64,000 nucleotides of DNA from Acutalibacter sp. 1XD8-33. Lineage in GTDB: Bacteria > Bacillota > Clostridia > Oscillospirales > Acutalibacteraceae. The notes beneath the pieces are model-generated. The model was not told the origin of the DNA, made no database searches, and was given only the letters and a program-made list of their open reading frames with translations. Location of the stretch: the NCBI RefSeq assembly GCF_003612555.1, contig NZ_RAZF01000004.1, positions 124,001 through 188,000 of the forward strand, in the 5' to 3' direction. The position numbers and the translations under genes were made by a program. Shown here in pieces: positions 42,086-51,052 of this stretch (positions within the stretch are counted from its first letter, which is position 1; each line of letters opens with the position of its first letter).

Positions 42086-43816
42086 GTGAGTTTTTCTACA
42101 AACAATATGATGGAAGCGTTCGTCGCTGATATGTCGCCAAAGTTCGCCGTATCCTACTTGCGTGTATCGACACGGGGACAGGCGGAGCGCGGCGGCGGTG
42201 CGGACGAGGGATTTTCCATCCCCGCCCAGCGGGAGGCGAACAAAAGAAAAGCCCTCTCCATGGGGGCGATTGTTGGCAAAGAGTTTGTCGATCGGGGCGC
42301 GTCCGCCAAGTCTGCCGACCGCCCGGAACTCCAGAAGATGCTGGAGTATGTCAAAGAAAACGCTGACCGAGTGGACTATGTCATCGTCCATAAGGTTGAC
42401 CGACTGGCTCGAAACCGGGGCGACGACATCGACATTATGCGGACGCTCCGAGAGTGCGGTGTCCAGTTGGTATCTGCCTCGGAGAGTATCGACGACACCC
42501 CGGCGGGAATGTTGCTCCATGGCATCATGAGCTCTATTGCTGAGTTCTACTCGCAAAATCTGGCGAACGAAGTCAAAAAGGGGATGGGTGAAAAAGTCAA
42601 AAGCGGCGGGACGCCAACCCGCGCACCTCTCGGTTACCTCAATATCCGCCGGATGGACGATAAGGGGCGCGAAGAGCGGACAGTTGTGCTGGACGAGGAA
42701 CGCGCTCCGCTGATAAAGCTGGCGTTTGAGGAATATGCCACCGGAAATTGGACGGTGAATGATCTCGCGGAGCACTTGGCAGCTTGCGGTCTTACGACTC
42801 GTGCCACGCCCAGAATCCCTTCCGTTCCTGTCGATAAGCGAGTGCTGAACACAGTCCTTGTAAACCCTTATTATAAAGGGGTGGTGACATACAAAGGGGT
42901 GGAATATGCCGGAAACCACCCAGCTTTGGTAGCTACGGATGTCTGGCAACAGGTTCAGGATGTTTTAGCCTCGCACGTCAACGGTGAACGCACCCGTGAA
43001 CATCCGCATTTCCTCAAAGGGAGCCTCTATTGTCGCCAATGCGGGTCGCGGATGATTGTGACCTATGCCAAAGCCCGTTCTGGCGTCCGCTACCCCTATT
43101 TTATTTGCGCTGGGAGGCATAGCAAGCGAGAGAAAGACTGTAAGCAAAAAGCCGTTCTCATTGACGAAGTTGAGCGACAGGTAGAACAGATTTATGACCG
43201 CTACTCTTTGTCGCCAGAACTCCGCAAATACTTGGAGAAATATCTCCAGGCCAACATCAAAGCCGAGCAGGAAAAATACGAGACAGAATTGGATGGACTG
43301 CGCCGGGAGAAGGACAAACTGGAACGTAAACGTAAGAAACTGCTGGAGGCACACTATAACGATGCGATTCCGCTCGACCTCATGAAGAGTGAACAGCAAA
43401 AAATTGCCAAACAGCTGGCGGCGATAGAACACCAAATAAAAATATACGGGCAGACTTTCGCTGGTGTCTCGGAGAGTATCTCAAAAGCACTGGAACTGAT
43501 TGAGGACTGTGGGTTGACTTACCGCTTGGTAGATGATCGGTATAAGAAGATGCTCAACCAAGCCATTTTCTCGAAATTATGGGTGGGTGAAGACGGCAAC
43601 GTTACGGCTGAGTTCCGGGAACCCTTCAATATGCTAATAGGCCCCATTAAAGGCGAAATTGCCCACTACAACAAAGAAAAAGCCCGTGGTGCCGAAGCAC
43701 TCACGGACATCTTCTCCGTCATCGCAAACCGCATCTCGCATTTTTTTGGACATGGTTTGAATAACGACAATCTGGTGGGGATAACAGGACTCGAACCTGT
43801 GACCTCCTACGTGTGA
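42086..43816 (+). CDS. Large serine recombinase (element integrase)
   Basis: A 576-residue protein. The resolvase domain has the catalytic Ser28 in AVSYLRVSTRGQ, with VDYVIVHKVDRLARNRGDDI and SSIAEFYSQNLANEVKKGM. The Recombinase domain (about 180-300; LAFEEYATGNWTVNDLAEHL, VNPYYKGVVTYKG), a zinc ribbon (YCRQCGSRM...CAGRHSKREKDC) and a coiled coil (about 390-450) follow. GTG start after AAAGGAGG. The last 14 or so codons overlap the tRNA-Val gene on the other strand, so the reading frame ends within the attachment region. It probably integrated the 28-44 kb element and would excise it. Confidence 0.92.
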   Translation: MSFSTNNMMEAFVADMSPKFAVSYLRVSTRGQAERGGGADEGFSIPAQREANKRKALSMGAIVGKEFVDRGASAKSADRPELQKMLEYVKENADRVDYVIVHKVDRLARNRGDDIDIMRTLRECGVQLVSASESIDDTPAGMLLHGIMSSIAEFYSQNLANEVKKGMGEKVKSGGTPTRAPLGYLNIRRMDDKGREERTVVLDEERAPLIKLAFEEYATGNWTVNDLAEHLAACGLTTRATPRIPSVPVDKRVLNTVLVNPYYKGVVTYKGVEYAGNHPALVATDVWQQVQDVLASHVNGERTREHPHFLKGSLYCRQCGSRMIVTYAKARSGVRYPYFICAGRHSKREKDCKQKAVLIDEVERQVEQIYDRYSLSPELRKYLEKYLQANIKAEQEKYETELDGLRREKDKLERKRKKLLEAHYNDAIPLDLMKSEQQKIAKQLAAIEHQIKIYGQTFAGVSESISKALELIEDCGLTYRLVDDRYKKMLNQAIFSKLWVGEDGNVTAEFREPFNMLIGPIKGEIAHYNKEKARGAEALTDIFSVIANRISHFFGHGLNNDNLVGITGLEPVTSYV

Positions 43817-43849
43817 AGCAGGCGCTCTAACCAGCTGAGCTATACCCCC
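43773..43849 (-). tRNA. tRNA-Val (anticodon CAC)
   Basis: On the minus strand a 77-nt cloverleaf: acceptor GGGGGTA pairing with TATCCCC (one G-T pair), discriminator A and encoded CCA; D-arm GCTCAGCTGGTTAGAGC; anticodon stem CCTGC/GTAGG with loop TTCACAC, giving anticodon CAC; T-arm with GGTTCGAGTCC. Its 3' end points into the mobile element and overlaps the recombinase 3' end, the usual position of an attachment site. Confidence 0.95.
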
Positions 43850-43946
43850 ATGACAGTGTTTAGTATATCAGATCTCCACCGAAAAGTCAATCCCTAATTT
43901 TGGAAACTTTTCTTTCCATATCCTCCAGGCTTTTCCCATCCGCGCC

Positions 43947-43975
43947 TTTACATCCTTCCTCCGTCGTGCTATAAT
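43947..43975 (+). promoter_or_regulatory. Sigma-A promoter of the sucrose genes
   Basis: TTTACA (43947-43952), 17-base spacer, TATAAT (43970-43975) with TGC before it. The GH32 start is 139 bases downstream. I see no clear operator. Confidence 0.75.
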
Positions 43976-44113
43976 GTACGAGAGCAAACATTCCGAGGTT
44001 CGCAGCGCAGCCTGGGGTTTTTATGGGTTGTTTATTAGGAAAATGACAACGATAGCATTCCCTCCCCCACGCCCTTATGCGCGGCTTTACAAACTCTTCA
44101 AGGAGGTCCTTCC

Positions 44114-45463
44114 ATGAGTACCCAAGGCATCAGAGATTTTCGCCCCGAACTGCACTATACCCCTAAGACCGGCTGGATCAACGACCCCAACGGTCTGATC
44201 TTCGCCCAGGGAAAATACCATCTTTTTGCCCAGTACGGCCCAGAACCCCATTGGGGCGACCTGCACTGGAGCCATGCCGTCAGCGGGGACCTGCTCCACT
44301 GGGAGCACCTGTCCCCGGCCCTGGCCCCTGACGAGATGGGCATGATGTTCTCCGGCAGCGCCATCCTGGACCAGGAGAACGCCTCCGGTCTGGGAGAGGA
44401 GGGCCGCCCCCCTATCCTGCTCTTCTACACCGCCCACGGCGACCACGAGCAGCAGTGCCTGGCCTATAGCCTGGACGGGGTGAACTTCACCAAATACCCG
44501 GGCAACCCCATCATCCCCAACACGGAGATCCAGGACTTCCGGGACCCCAAGGTCTTTCCCAACCCCATCAAGGGTGGCTGGACCATGGCCCTGGCCGTGG
44601 GGGATCATGTGGAGTTCTACGCCTCCTCCGACCTGCTCCACTGGGAAAAAACCGGCGATTTCGGCCCCCAGGGGAATTACTCAGAGGGCGTTTGGGAGTG
44701 CCCGGACCTGTTCCCCCTGGAGGTGGAAGGCAAAACCCTCTGGGTGCTGCTGGTGAGCATGGGCCCCAACCCGGTGAACCACGGGGCCCGTACCCAGTAC
44801 TTCACCGGGACCTTCGACGGGGACACCTTCCGTTGCGACGGCCGGTTCACCCAGGCGGAGTTCATCGACGCCGGGTTCGACAACTACGCCGGGGTCACCT
44901 TCGCCAATCTGGACCGCCAGGTGCTGGTGGGCTGGGCTGCGAACCCGGTCTACGCGGGCAATCTGCCCACCGGGGAGTTCTGCTGTCAGCACACCCTGCC
45001 CCGGGAGCTCTCCCTGGTCAATACGGAGACGGGCGGGATCCGTCTGGCCCAGAAGCCCGCAGCCCAGGCCTTTGGCCCGGGGGTTCCCGGTAGCGCTCTG
45101 CCCGGGGAGGTGTTCCAGCTCACGGTCACCGGCAAAGGGGCCTGCACGGTCACCCTGTCCAACGAGGACGGCGAGGCCTTCCGCTTCGGGGTAGACGAGG
45201 CCAACCGGGCCTTTGCGGACCGGACCCAGGCCGGGGCCCAGGACTTTGACGGGGAGTTCGCGGCGGACTGGAGCAGCAGGACCGCCGAGCCCCGGTTCTA
45301 TCAGGGCGAATGGACCATGGAGCTGGTGTTCGACCACTCGGTCTGCGAGCTGTTTGTGGACAACGGCACCCGGACCTTCACCCAGCTGGTGTACCCCAAC
45401 AAGCCCTATACCCACGTGGAGGCCGGCGCCGGGGCGGAGGTCCTGGTCCATGGCCTGAAGTGA
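44114..45463 (+). CDS. scrB: GH32 sucrose-6-phosphate hydrolase / beta-fructosidase
   Basis: A 449-residue cytoplasmic GH32 enzyme (no signal peptide). The nucleophile Asp24 is in WINDPNGLIF; the RDP motif (QDFRDPKVF) is near 142, and the acid/base Glu near 196 is in VWECPDLFPL. The C-terminal beta-sandwich starts about residue 315. It hydrolyses beta-fructosides such as sucrose 6-phosphate or sucrose to give fructose. The ATG follows AAGGAGG. The fructokinase gene downstream completes the pathway; no PTS or ABC transporter gene is in the window. The symbol is by pathway context. Confidence 0.85.
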   Translation: MSTQGIRDFRPELHYTPKTGWINDPNGLIFAQGKYHLFAQYGPEPHWGDLHWSHAVSGDLLHWEHLSPALAPDEMGMMFSGSAILDQENASGLGEEGRPPILLFYTAHGDHEQQCLAYSLDGVNFTKYPGNPIIPNTEIQDFRDPKVFPNPIKGGWTMALAVGDHVEFYASSDLLHWEKTGDFGPQGNYSEGVWECPDLFPLEVEGKTLWVLLVSMGPNPVNHGARTQYFTGTFDGDTFRCDGRFTQAEFIDAGFDNYAGVTFANLDRQVLVGWAANPVYAGNLPTGEFCCQHTLPRELSLVNTETGGIRLAQKPAAQAFGPGVPGSALPGEVFQLTVTGKGACTVTLSNEDGEAFRFGVDEANRAFADRTQAGAQDFDGEFAADWSSRTAEPRFYQGEWTMELVFDHSVCELFVDNGTRTFTQLVYPNKPYTHVEAGAGAEVLVHGLK

Positions 45464-45571
45464 GGCTTCGTGGGAGACGTAGCCTGATCTATAGACTTTT
45501 CATAGCAATACTGTGTGGCCTCCGCCGCAAAGGGCGCGGCTACGGCAAGGTCGTGGGGTTTCGCCCCCACA

Positions 45572-45690
45572 CGACGACCAGCTTAAGACCAGCTGGACCG
45601 GTCAAAGCTGACCAGGGAAAAAGTTTCGCCAGCCTTTTCAAAGGCTGTGGGGGACGGGGGGTGAAACCCCCAGCCGCCGGAGGCCACACA
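45572..45690. repeat. Dispersed repeat, reverse-oriented diverged copy
   Basis: AAAGTTTCGCCAGCCTTTTC, AAAGGCTGTGGGGG and CCAGCTTAAGACCAGCTGGA correspond to the reverse complement of the repeat at 49733-49870. It lies between the two sucrose genes, which it separates by 254 bases. GGGGTGAAACCCC (about 45657) forms a small hairpin. Confidence 0.75.
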
Positions 45691-45717
45691 TAAAGCATTA
45701 AAGAAAGGACGGTTTCT

Positions 45718-46713
45718 ATGCCAGAGATTATCACGACCGGCGAGATGCTCATTGATTTCACCCCCGTCAAGGCGGAGGGATATTCCCAGGCGGTGTGCCC
45801 CAATCCCGGCGGCGCGCCGGGGAACGTGGCCGTGCAGCTGGCCCGGCTGGGGGTCAGCGCAGGCTTCATCGGCAAGGTAGGGGACGACAGCTTCGGCAAG
45901 TCCCTGGGCCGCTGCCTGCGGGAAAACGGCGTGGACGTGGAGAACCTTGTGGAGGACAAGTACTTCCGCACCACCCTGGCTTTCGTCCACCTGGACGAGC
46001 GTGGGGACCGAAGCTTCACCTTCTACCGCAACCCCGGCGCGGACACCCAGCTGCGCCTGGAGGAGGTCCGCATGGAGGCGGTGGAGGGCTGCTCGGTGCT
46101 CCACTTCGGCTCCCTCTCCCTCACCACCGAGCCGGGGAAAACCACCACCCTGGAGCTGGTGAAGAAGGCCCGCTCCCTGGGCAAGCTCATCTCCTACGAC
46201 CCCAACTGGCGGCCGGTGCTCTGGCCCTCTCAGGAGGAGGGTGTGGCGGGGATGGCCCTGGGCCTGCCCCTGTGCCACCTGCTGAAGATCTCCGAGGAGG
46301 AGCTGGGCCTGCTCACCGGCACGGACAGCATCTCCCAGGGGGTGAAGGCCCTCCACCAGATGGGCATCACCCTGATTTTGGTCACCCTGGGACCGGACGG
46401 CTGCGTCTCCTCCTATAAGGGCCAGCTGAGCCACCACCCCACCTTTGACACCAAAGTGGTGGACACCACCGGTTCGGGCGACAGCTTCTGGGGGGCGTTT
46501 CTGTCTCAGCTCTACCAGAACGGTTTTGACAGCCCGGAAAAGCTGGACACCCTGGATCCCGGCCAGCTGGCGGATTTCTGCCGGTTTGCCAACGCGGCGG
46601 GCTCCATGTGCGCCACAAAGCCCGGCGGCATTCCCGCCCTGGCCCAGCGGGAGGAGATCCTCGCCTGCATGGAGGAGGTTCCCCTGCTGGAGACAGGCTT
46701 CTCGCCCTTCTAA
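45718..46713 (+). CDS. scrK: PfkB-family fructokinase
   Basis: A 331-residue ribokinase-fold sugar kinase: GEMLIDF and NPGGAPGNVAVQLARLG at the N-terminus (sugar-binding GG), ISYDPNWRPVLW in the middle, and DTTGSGDSFWGAFLS (about 250-264) with the catalytic Asp of GSGD and the anion hole. It phosphorylates fructose with ATP to fructose 6-phosphate. Placement behind the GH32 hydrolase supports fructose as substrate. The ATG follows GAAAGGACGG. Its own terminator follows. Confidence 0.88.
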   Translation: MPEIITTGEMLIDFTPVKAEGYSQAVCPNPGGAPGNVAVQLARLGVSAGFIGKVGDDSFGKSLGRCLRENGVDVENLVEDKYFRTTLAFVHLDERGDRSFTFYRNPGADTQLRLEEVRMEAVEGCSVLHFGSLSLTTEPGKTTTLELVKKARSLGKLISYDPNWRPVLWPSQEEGVAGMALGLPLCHLLKISEEELGLLTGTDSISQGVKALHQMGITLILVTLGPDGCVSSYKGQLSHHPTFDTKVVDTTGSGDSFWGAFLSQLYQNGFDSPEKLDTLDPGQLADFCRFANAAGSMCATKPGGIPALAQREEILACMEEVPLLETGFSPF

Positions 46714-46730
46714 AATATAGTTCAAAAACC

Positions 46731-46768
46731 AGCAGGACCAGCCGGAAAACCGGTTGGTCCTGTTCTGT
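46731..46768 (+). terminator. Terminator of the fructokinase gene
   Basis: CAGGACCAGCCGG-AAAA-CCGGTTGGTCCTG, a strong stem with one G-T pair, followed by TTCTGTCTT. Confidence 0.8.
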
Positions 46769-46800
46769 CTTAGGGCGTGCTCACATAAGCTGAATATGGC

Positions 46801-47244
46801 CTAGGGCGGGGATGGGCTTTGCGCCGTCTGGGCCTCATAGCGCTCCATCATTTTATAGAAAGGATCGTCCGGATACTGCTCCCAATTGCCCCGGTTCGCT
46901 TTGATGTCCCCCGGGTCCAGCGTGCCCATGCGGCTGTGCTCCAGCACGTATCTGTCGCAGTCGATGATGTCCCCCACCTCCACCTGGTCATATTCCTTGG
47001 CGGGGCACTTCAAAAACGTCTCATATGCCACGCAGGTTTCGGGCTTTTCCTTGTTTCCGGAGAATTCCAGCACGCCGATATAATGAACCGGGCCGCTGCT
47101 GGCCTTATAGGATACCACCACTTCCCTTGCGCGCCAGTGGGAAAACCAAATGCGGCCGGGGTCGGCGGCGGAGATGGCGGGACGCATAGAAGAGGCCCCC
47201 GTCAGAACGCCCAAAAAGATCAGGGCGGAAAGAGCTGTTTTCAC
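46801..47244 (-). CDS. Small exported protein of unknown function
   Basis: A 147-residue protein with an N-terminal signal peptide or anchor (ALSALIFLGVLTGASSM). The mature part (SHWRAREVVVSYKASSGPVH, EVGDIIDCDRYVLEHSRMGT) shows no family I know. The GTG start follows AGGAGGCGC. It lies 13 bases downstream of the C39-like gene on the same strand, so they may form an operon of secreted proteins. Confidence 0.6.
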   Translation of the reverse strand: MKTALSALIFLGVLTGASSMRPAISAADPGRIWFSHWRAREVVVSYKASSGPVHYIGVLEFSGNKEKPETCVAYETFLKCPAKEYDQVEVGDIIDCDRYVLEHSRMGTLDPGDIKANRGNWEQYPDDPFYKMMERYEAQTAQSPSPP

Positions 47245-47257
47245 AAAAATGCGCCTC

Positions 47258-48389
47258 CTAATTCTTTACCCATATCTTATCTCCATTTTCAGTGTAAAAG
47301 GTTCCTTTCTTTATAAATCTCCCATACTTATACCAACCATCCATTACCATCAAATAGTTGGTTCCGCTATTGTTTTGAGCATACCCCATCGCCATAACAG
47401 AGTGGCCGTCTCTTTTTCCGTTTGAAAGCGGTTTTGTTGCCATATTGAACAGAATAGGGCAATTCCCGTTCAACGCAGTTTTATAACTTGAGAAAGATGT
47501 TCCAGAATCAAAATACTTATAGTTCCAAGGTCCATTGCTGTCGGCCGGGTGTACAAAAAAGAATTCAAATCCATTTATAATCATATTCCCATATGTACCT
47601 TGCTTGTCATCAGTTTTCATTCCTGTTCTCAAAGAAGTATAAATTGTATTTGCCATATCAAAATCTGAGGCCGGGAAAGGAACTCGCATATCAATACTTT
47701 TGCAGTATCGCTTCTTGCACCAGTACCACAAAATGTTTGTGCCCGCAGCAGGAGTACACCCACCATCGGGATGGTCAAAATCTTCAACAATCCAATAGTC
47801 CCCACCAGAACCAAAATTTGATATTTTAAAAACAGACGAATTTTTTATTCCCGCTTCGCTCCAGTCGAGAATGCCACTTGATATGGAGCTTCTTGGTGAT
47901 ATTACCGTTTGGATACCATCATCAACCATTTCATGATCATAAACTGAATAGTATTTCCCCCCGCCTCCATATAAATATAACTCTCCAGGCCCGGTGAAAA
48001 TAATATCCTCTGTTCCGGAGTTTCCGTCAGCGGAAATTTCCGATGCCTCAAAGTCGATAATTCCAGGCCCCTCAAAAGCGAATTCGATGATTGAAGGCTC
48101 TCCTGAAATTAAGCTCAATAAAAGATATCCAGCAGGAGCCTCTGAATCATTAAATGTGATGTAATATCCGGTCACATTACTGCCACCATCGGTCAGCGGT
48201 GAAAAGTCTCGGATCCAGATATCATCTTTCTCTTGGGAATATGTCATAAACCCAATCGCGTAATTTCTTACTTCTTCACTCAGAATAAGGCGAAACTAGT
48301 ATACCATCTTCCTTTGCAGAGCCGAACACATTCAATGAAAGGAATATGGCAAAAGCCAAAACCAACGCAATACAACGCTTCATATTCAT
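47258..48389 (-). pseudogene. Secreted C39-like cysteine peptidase, frameshifted after the signal peptide
   Basis: At 48389 AAAAAGGAGCG precedes MNMKRCIALVLAFAIFLSLN, a clear signal peptide that runs into a stop at SPYSE near 48285. One base over, the sequence continues as LSEEVRNYAIGFMTYSQEKD and stays open to 47258. The C-terminal half carries the papain-like motifs PDGGCTPAAGTNILWYW (Cys), KRDGHSVMAMGYAQ (His) and MVMDGWYKYGRFI (Asp), as in C39-like/staphopain-type peptidases. The break would stop secretion and translation of the catalytic part, unless the frameshift is an error or a slip. The domain itself is well preserved. Confidence 0.75.
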
Positions 48390-48674
48390 TCGCTCCTTTT
48401 TATTTTATGCAGTCCGTAATATCAAAATTCTATTGCTAAGGGTGAAATCCCATCTGAACTACCTCCTTTTTGTCTGAAATATTATATAATATTTATATGT
48501 TAGCATATCATATATGTTTTGTCAATTTGTTTCCTGAAATTATTTTGTGAAATTTGCCAAAAAGTTCTTTCTTTTTTCCCCGGTTTGCGGTATACTAAAG
48601 AAGAAAGGACGCGGACCGGAACCGCCCGGTCTGCCGGTTTCAAGCGAAGTCATATAAAAAGGAGTGCTTCAAAA
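48390..48674. other. Divergent AT-rich intergenic region
   Basis: A 285-base gap between the secreted peptidase and the GH130 gene. It contains AT-rich blocks (48475-48530) suitable for promoters and a TATACT at 48591-48596, but no good -35 partner. The plus frame is open from 48519 without protein-like features. Confidence 0.4.
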
Positions 48675-49676
48675 ATGGCAAAAATCATTGGAAAACCCGC
48701 TCTGCCCAACATGCCCTGGCAGGATAAGCCCGCCGGCTTCGACAAGCCGGTCTGGCGCTACACGGAAAATCCCATCATCCCCCGGGACGCGATCCCCACC
48801 TCCAACAGCATCTTCAACTCCGCCGTGGTGGTCTACGGCGACGCCTATGCCGGCGTGTTCCGCTGTGACAACCGGGGCGTGGAGATGGACATTTTCGCCG
48901 GCTTCTCCAAAGACGGCATCCACTGGGACATCAACCCGGATCCCATCGTCTTTGAGGGCGAGAAGGACGTGATCCGCAAGGAATACCGCTATGACCCCCG
49001 GGTGTGCTATATTGACGGCAAATACTATATTACCTGGTGCAACGGCTATCATGGCCCCACCATCGGCATCGGCTGGACCGAGGACTTCAAGACCTTCCAC
49101 CAGCTGGAGAACGCCTTCCTGCCCTACAACCGCAACGGCGTGCTCTTCCCCCGGAAGATAGGCGGCAAATTCGCCATGGTGAGCCGCCCCAGCGACACCG
49201 GCCACACCCCCTTCGGCGACGTTTTCTACAGCGAGAGCCCGGACCTGTGCTACTGGGGCAAGCACCGCTGGCTCTTCGGCACCGCCAACGGCTGGCAGAG
49301 CAAGAAAGTGGGCCCCGGCCCCACCCCCATCGAGACGGACGAAGGCTGGCTGATGATCTACCACGGCGTGCTGAACAGCTGCAACGGCTTTGTGTACCGC
49401 TTCGGCACCGCCCTTCTGGATATTGACCGCCCCTGGATCGTGAAGGAGCGGGGCCGCTTCTACGTGTTCGGGCCCGAGGTGGACTACGAGCTCACCGGCG
49501 ACGTGCCCAACGTGACCTTCCCCTGCGCCACCCTCACCGACCCGGAAACCGGCCGCATCACCATCTACTACGGCGCGGCGGACACCGTCACGGGTCTCGC
49601 CTTCACCACCGTGGACGAGCTGCTCTCTTATATGCACAAGTACCCCATGGACGTGGGCGACCAGGAGAATAAGTAA
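48675..49676 (+). CDS. GH130 glycoside phosphorylase
   Basis: A 333-residue five-bladed beta-propeller enzyme of family GH130: WRYTENPIIPRDAIPTSNSI, FNSAVVVYGDAYAGVFRCDN, RYDPRVCYIDGKYYITWCNG (the catalytic Asp is in DPRV), GPGPTPIETDEGWLMIYHGV and VTFPCATLTDP. Family members cleave beta-mannosides with phosphate, giving mannose 1-phosphate (for example from mannosyl-glucose or mannobiose). No signal peptide, so it works in the cytoplasm on imported oligosaccharides. The exact substrate cannot be assigned. ATG at 48675 follows AAAAAGGAGTG; no mannan genes are adjacent. Confidence 0.88.
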   Translation: MAKIIGKPALPNMPWQDKPAGFDKPVWRYTENPIIPRDAIPTSNSIFNSAVVVYGDAYAGVFRCDNRGVEMDIFAGFSKDGIHWDINPDPIVFEGEKDVIRKEYRYDPRVCYIDGKYYITWCNGYHGPTIGIGWTEDFKTFHQLENAFLPYNRNGVLFPRKIGGKFAMVSRPSDTGHTPFGDVFYSESPDLCYWGKHRWLFGTANGWQSKKVGPGPTPIETDEGWLMIYHGVLNSCNGFVYRFGTALLDIDRPWIVKERGRFYVFGPEVDYELTGDVPNVTFPCATLTDPETGRITIYYGAADTVTGLAFTTVDELLSYMHKYPMDVGDQENK

Positions 49677-49992
49677 GAAGCGTTCAGGGACGATGTTTTG
49701 GTCGCTGGCAAGGTCGTGGGGCGCTACCCCACACCCCGCAACCTTTGAAAAGGTTGACGAAACTTTTACCCACTCCTCGCTTTGCTCGTCGTGAACGTTT
49801 TACGGAACAACATTGACCAGTCCAGCTGGTCTTAAGCTGGCGCGGGTTTGGGGTGAGCGTTCTGCCGGATACTTGGCAAAGCCAAGTATTGCAGACCAAG
49901 CTGCGAACCGACCGGGCCGGAGGCGAGACCGTTGCTTTGCCCCCGAAGGCCTTCCATTACTTCAAAAAAACACGCCCTCCTCTCCCCAGTTC
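49677..49992. other. Non-coding gap containing dispersed repeat copy 2
   Basis: 49733-49870 holds the second near-identical repeat (GGGGCGCTACCCCACACCCC, GCAACCTTTGAAAAGGTTG, TCGCTTTGCTCGTCGTGAA, CCAGCTGGTCTTAAGCTGG). The rest is non-coding; a small hairpin TACTTGGCAAAGCCAAGTAT is at about 49870-49889. Confidence 0.8.
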
Positions 49993-50021
49993 TTGACATT
50001 TTCCCCGGTGTATGGTACGCT
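49993..50021 (+). promoter_or_regulatory. Promoter of the GNAT-DUF3795 gene
   Basis: TTGACA (49993-49998), 17-base spacer, TACGCT (50016-50021) with an upstream TGG extension. Confidence 0.7.
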
Positions 50022-50059
50022 CTTTATAGAACAAGCGTTCTGTGAAAGGAGTTGTATCT

Positions 50060-50956
50060 ATGAACCCTGAGAATTCCTGCCAGGACTACCGGTACGAGAC
50101 CGAGCATTTCCTCCTGCGCCAGGTGAAAAAGGAGGACGCGCCGGAGCTTCTGCGGTGCTACTCCGACCCCGCCGCAGTGGCGCTGATGAACGACGACAAC
50201 TGTGTGGGGGGATTTCTCTTCCGGTCCCTGGAGGAGATGGAGACGGCCATCCACTTTTGGAACAATGACGTTTTCCAGTACGCGCGCCCCGCCGTTATAG
50301 ACAAGCGCACTGGCGAGGCCGTGGGCACCCTGGAGATTTTCGGCGGGGAGACCGGCGTGCTCCGGGTGGACCTGCGCTCCGAATACGAGCGGCCGAAGGT
50401 CCTCCGGGAGCTCTATTCCCTGGCTATGGAGCGCTTCCCCAGGGACTTCCCTATGGGCAGCATGGTGACCAAAGCGCCTCTTTCGGCCCCGGCCCGCCGG
50501 GAGGTCCTGGGGGAGCTGGGCTTCACCGGGCCGGAGGAGTTCCGGGAATATGGGGACTACTACAGGCTGAGCTTCGCCGAGATGAGGCGGGAGCTGGGGA
50601 TCGCCGTCTGCGCACTGGCCTGCTGCCTGTGCAGCGAAAACCGGGACTGCCCCGGATGCCGGGAGGGCGGCTGCCCCAACCACGAAACCTGCGTGAACTA
50701 TCTCTGCTCCCGGGAGAGGGGCGTTTCCGCCTGCTGGGAGTGCCCGGACTTCCCCTGCGGCAAGGGGATGCACGGCAGCACGCGGATCCAAGCCTTCGCC
50801 AAATTCGCCAGGGAACAGGGCGTGGAGACCCTGCTGGACTGCCTGGAGCGCAACCGCCGGGCCGGGGTTGTCTACCACCGGCCGGGAACACTCACCGGAG
50901 ATTATGATCTGCCCACAGAGCGTGAGATTTTTGATTTGCTGCTGGGAGACGGCTGA
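50060..50956 (+). CDS. GNAT-like N-terminal domain fused to DUF3795
   Basis: A 298-residue protein. Residues 1-180 look like a GNAT acetyltransferase (TEHFLLRQVKKEDAPELLRC, NDVFQYARPAVIDKRTGEAV, VGTLEIFGGETGVLRVDLRS), though the acetyl-CoA loop is weak. From about 185 a cysteine-rich DUF3795 domain follows (ALACCLCSENRDCPGC, GGCPNHETCVNYLCSRE, ACWECPDFPC), probably binding zinc. The two domains usually occur on separate proteins. The ATG follows AAAGGAG. It is likely cytoplasmic; the function is unknown, with a role in modification of a metabolite or protein possible. Confidence 0.75.
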   Translation: MNPENSCQDYRYETEHFLLRQVKKEDAPELLRCYSDPAAVALMNDDNCVGGFLFRSLEEMETAIHFWNNDVFQYARPAVIDKRTGEAVGTLEIFGGETGVLRVDLRSEYERPKVLRELYSLAMERFPRDFPMGSMVTKAPLSAPARREVLGELGFTGPEEFREYGDYYRLSFAEMRRELGIAVCALACCLCSENRDCPGCREGGCPNHETCVNYLCSRERGVSACWECPDFPCGKGMHGSTRIQAFAKFAREQGVETLLDCLERNRRAGVVYHRPGTLTGDYDLPTEREIFDLLLGDG

Positions 50957-51052
50957 CCTCCTCTGGCAGGGCGTCAATTGCATATGGCAAAAGAGGACGT
51001 GCTCTGTTTGCGCGTCCTCTTATCTTCACTTGCAGATGGAAAGGAACCTATA

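Noticed and set aside
43816-43849. tRNA gene damaged by the element
   Set aside because: All arms, the anticodon loop and the CCA end are intact; insertion left a complete tRNA-Val.
45583-46725. Minus-strand open frame of 380 codons opposite the fructokinase
   Set aside because: Antisense of a clear PfkB kinase and of the dispersed repeat; no start signal or family.
48669-49637. Minus-strand open frame opposite GH130
   Set aside because: Val/Ala/His-rich shadow of a conserved enzyme gene.
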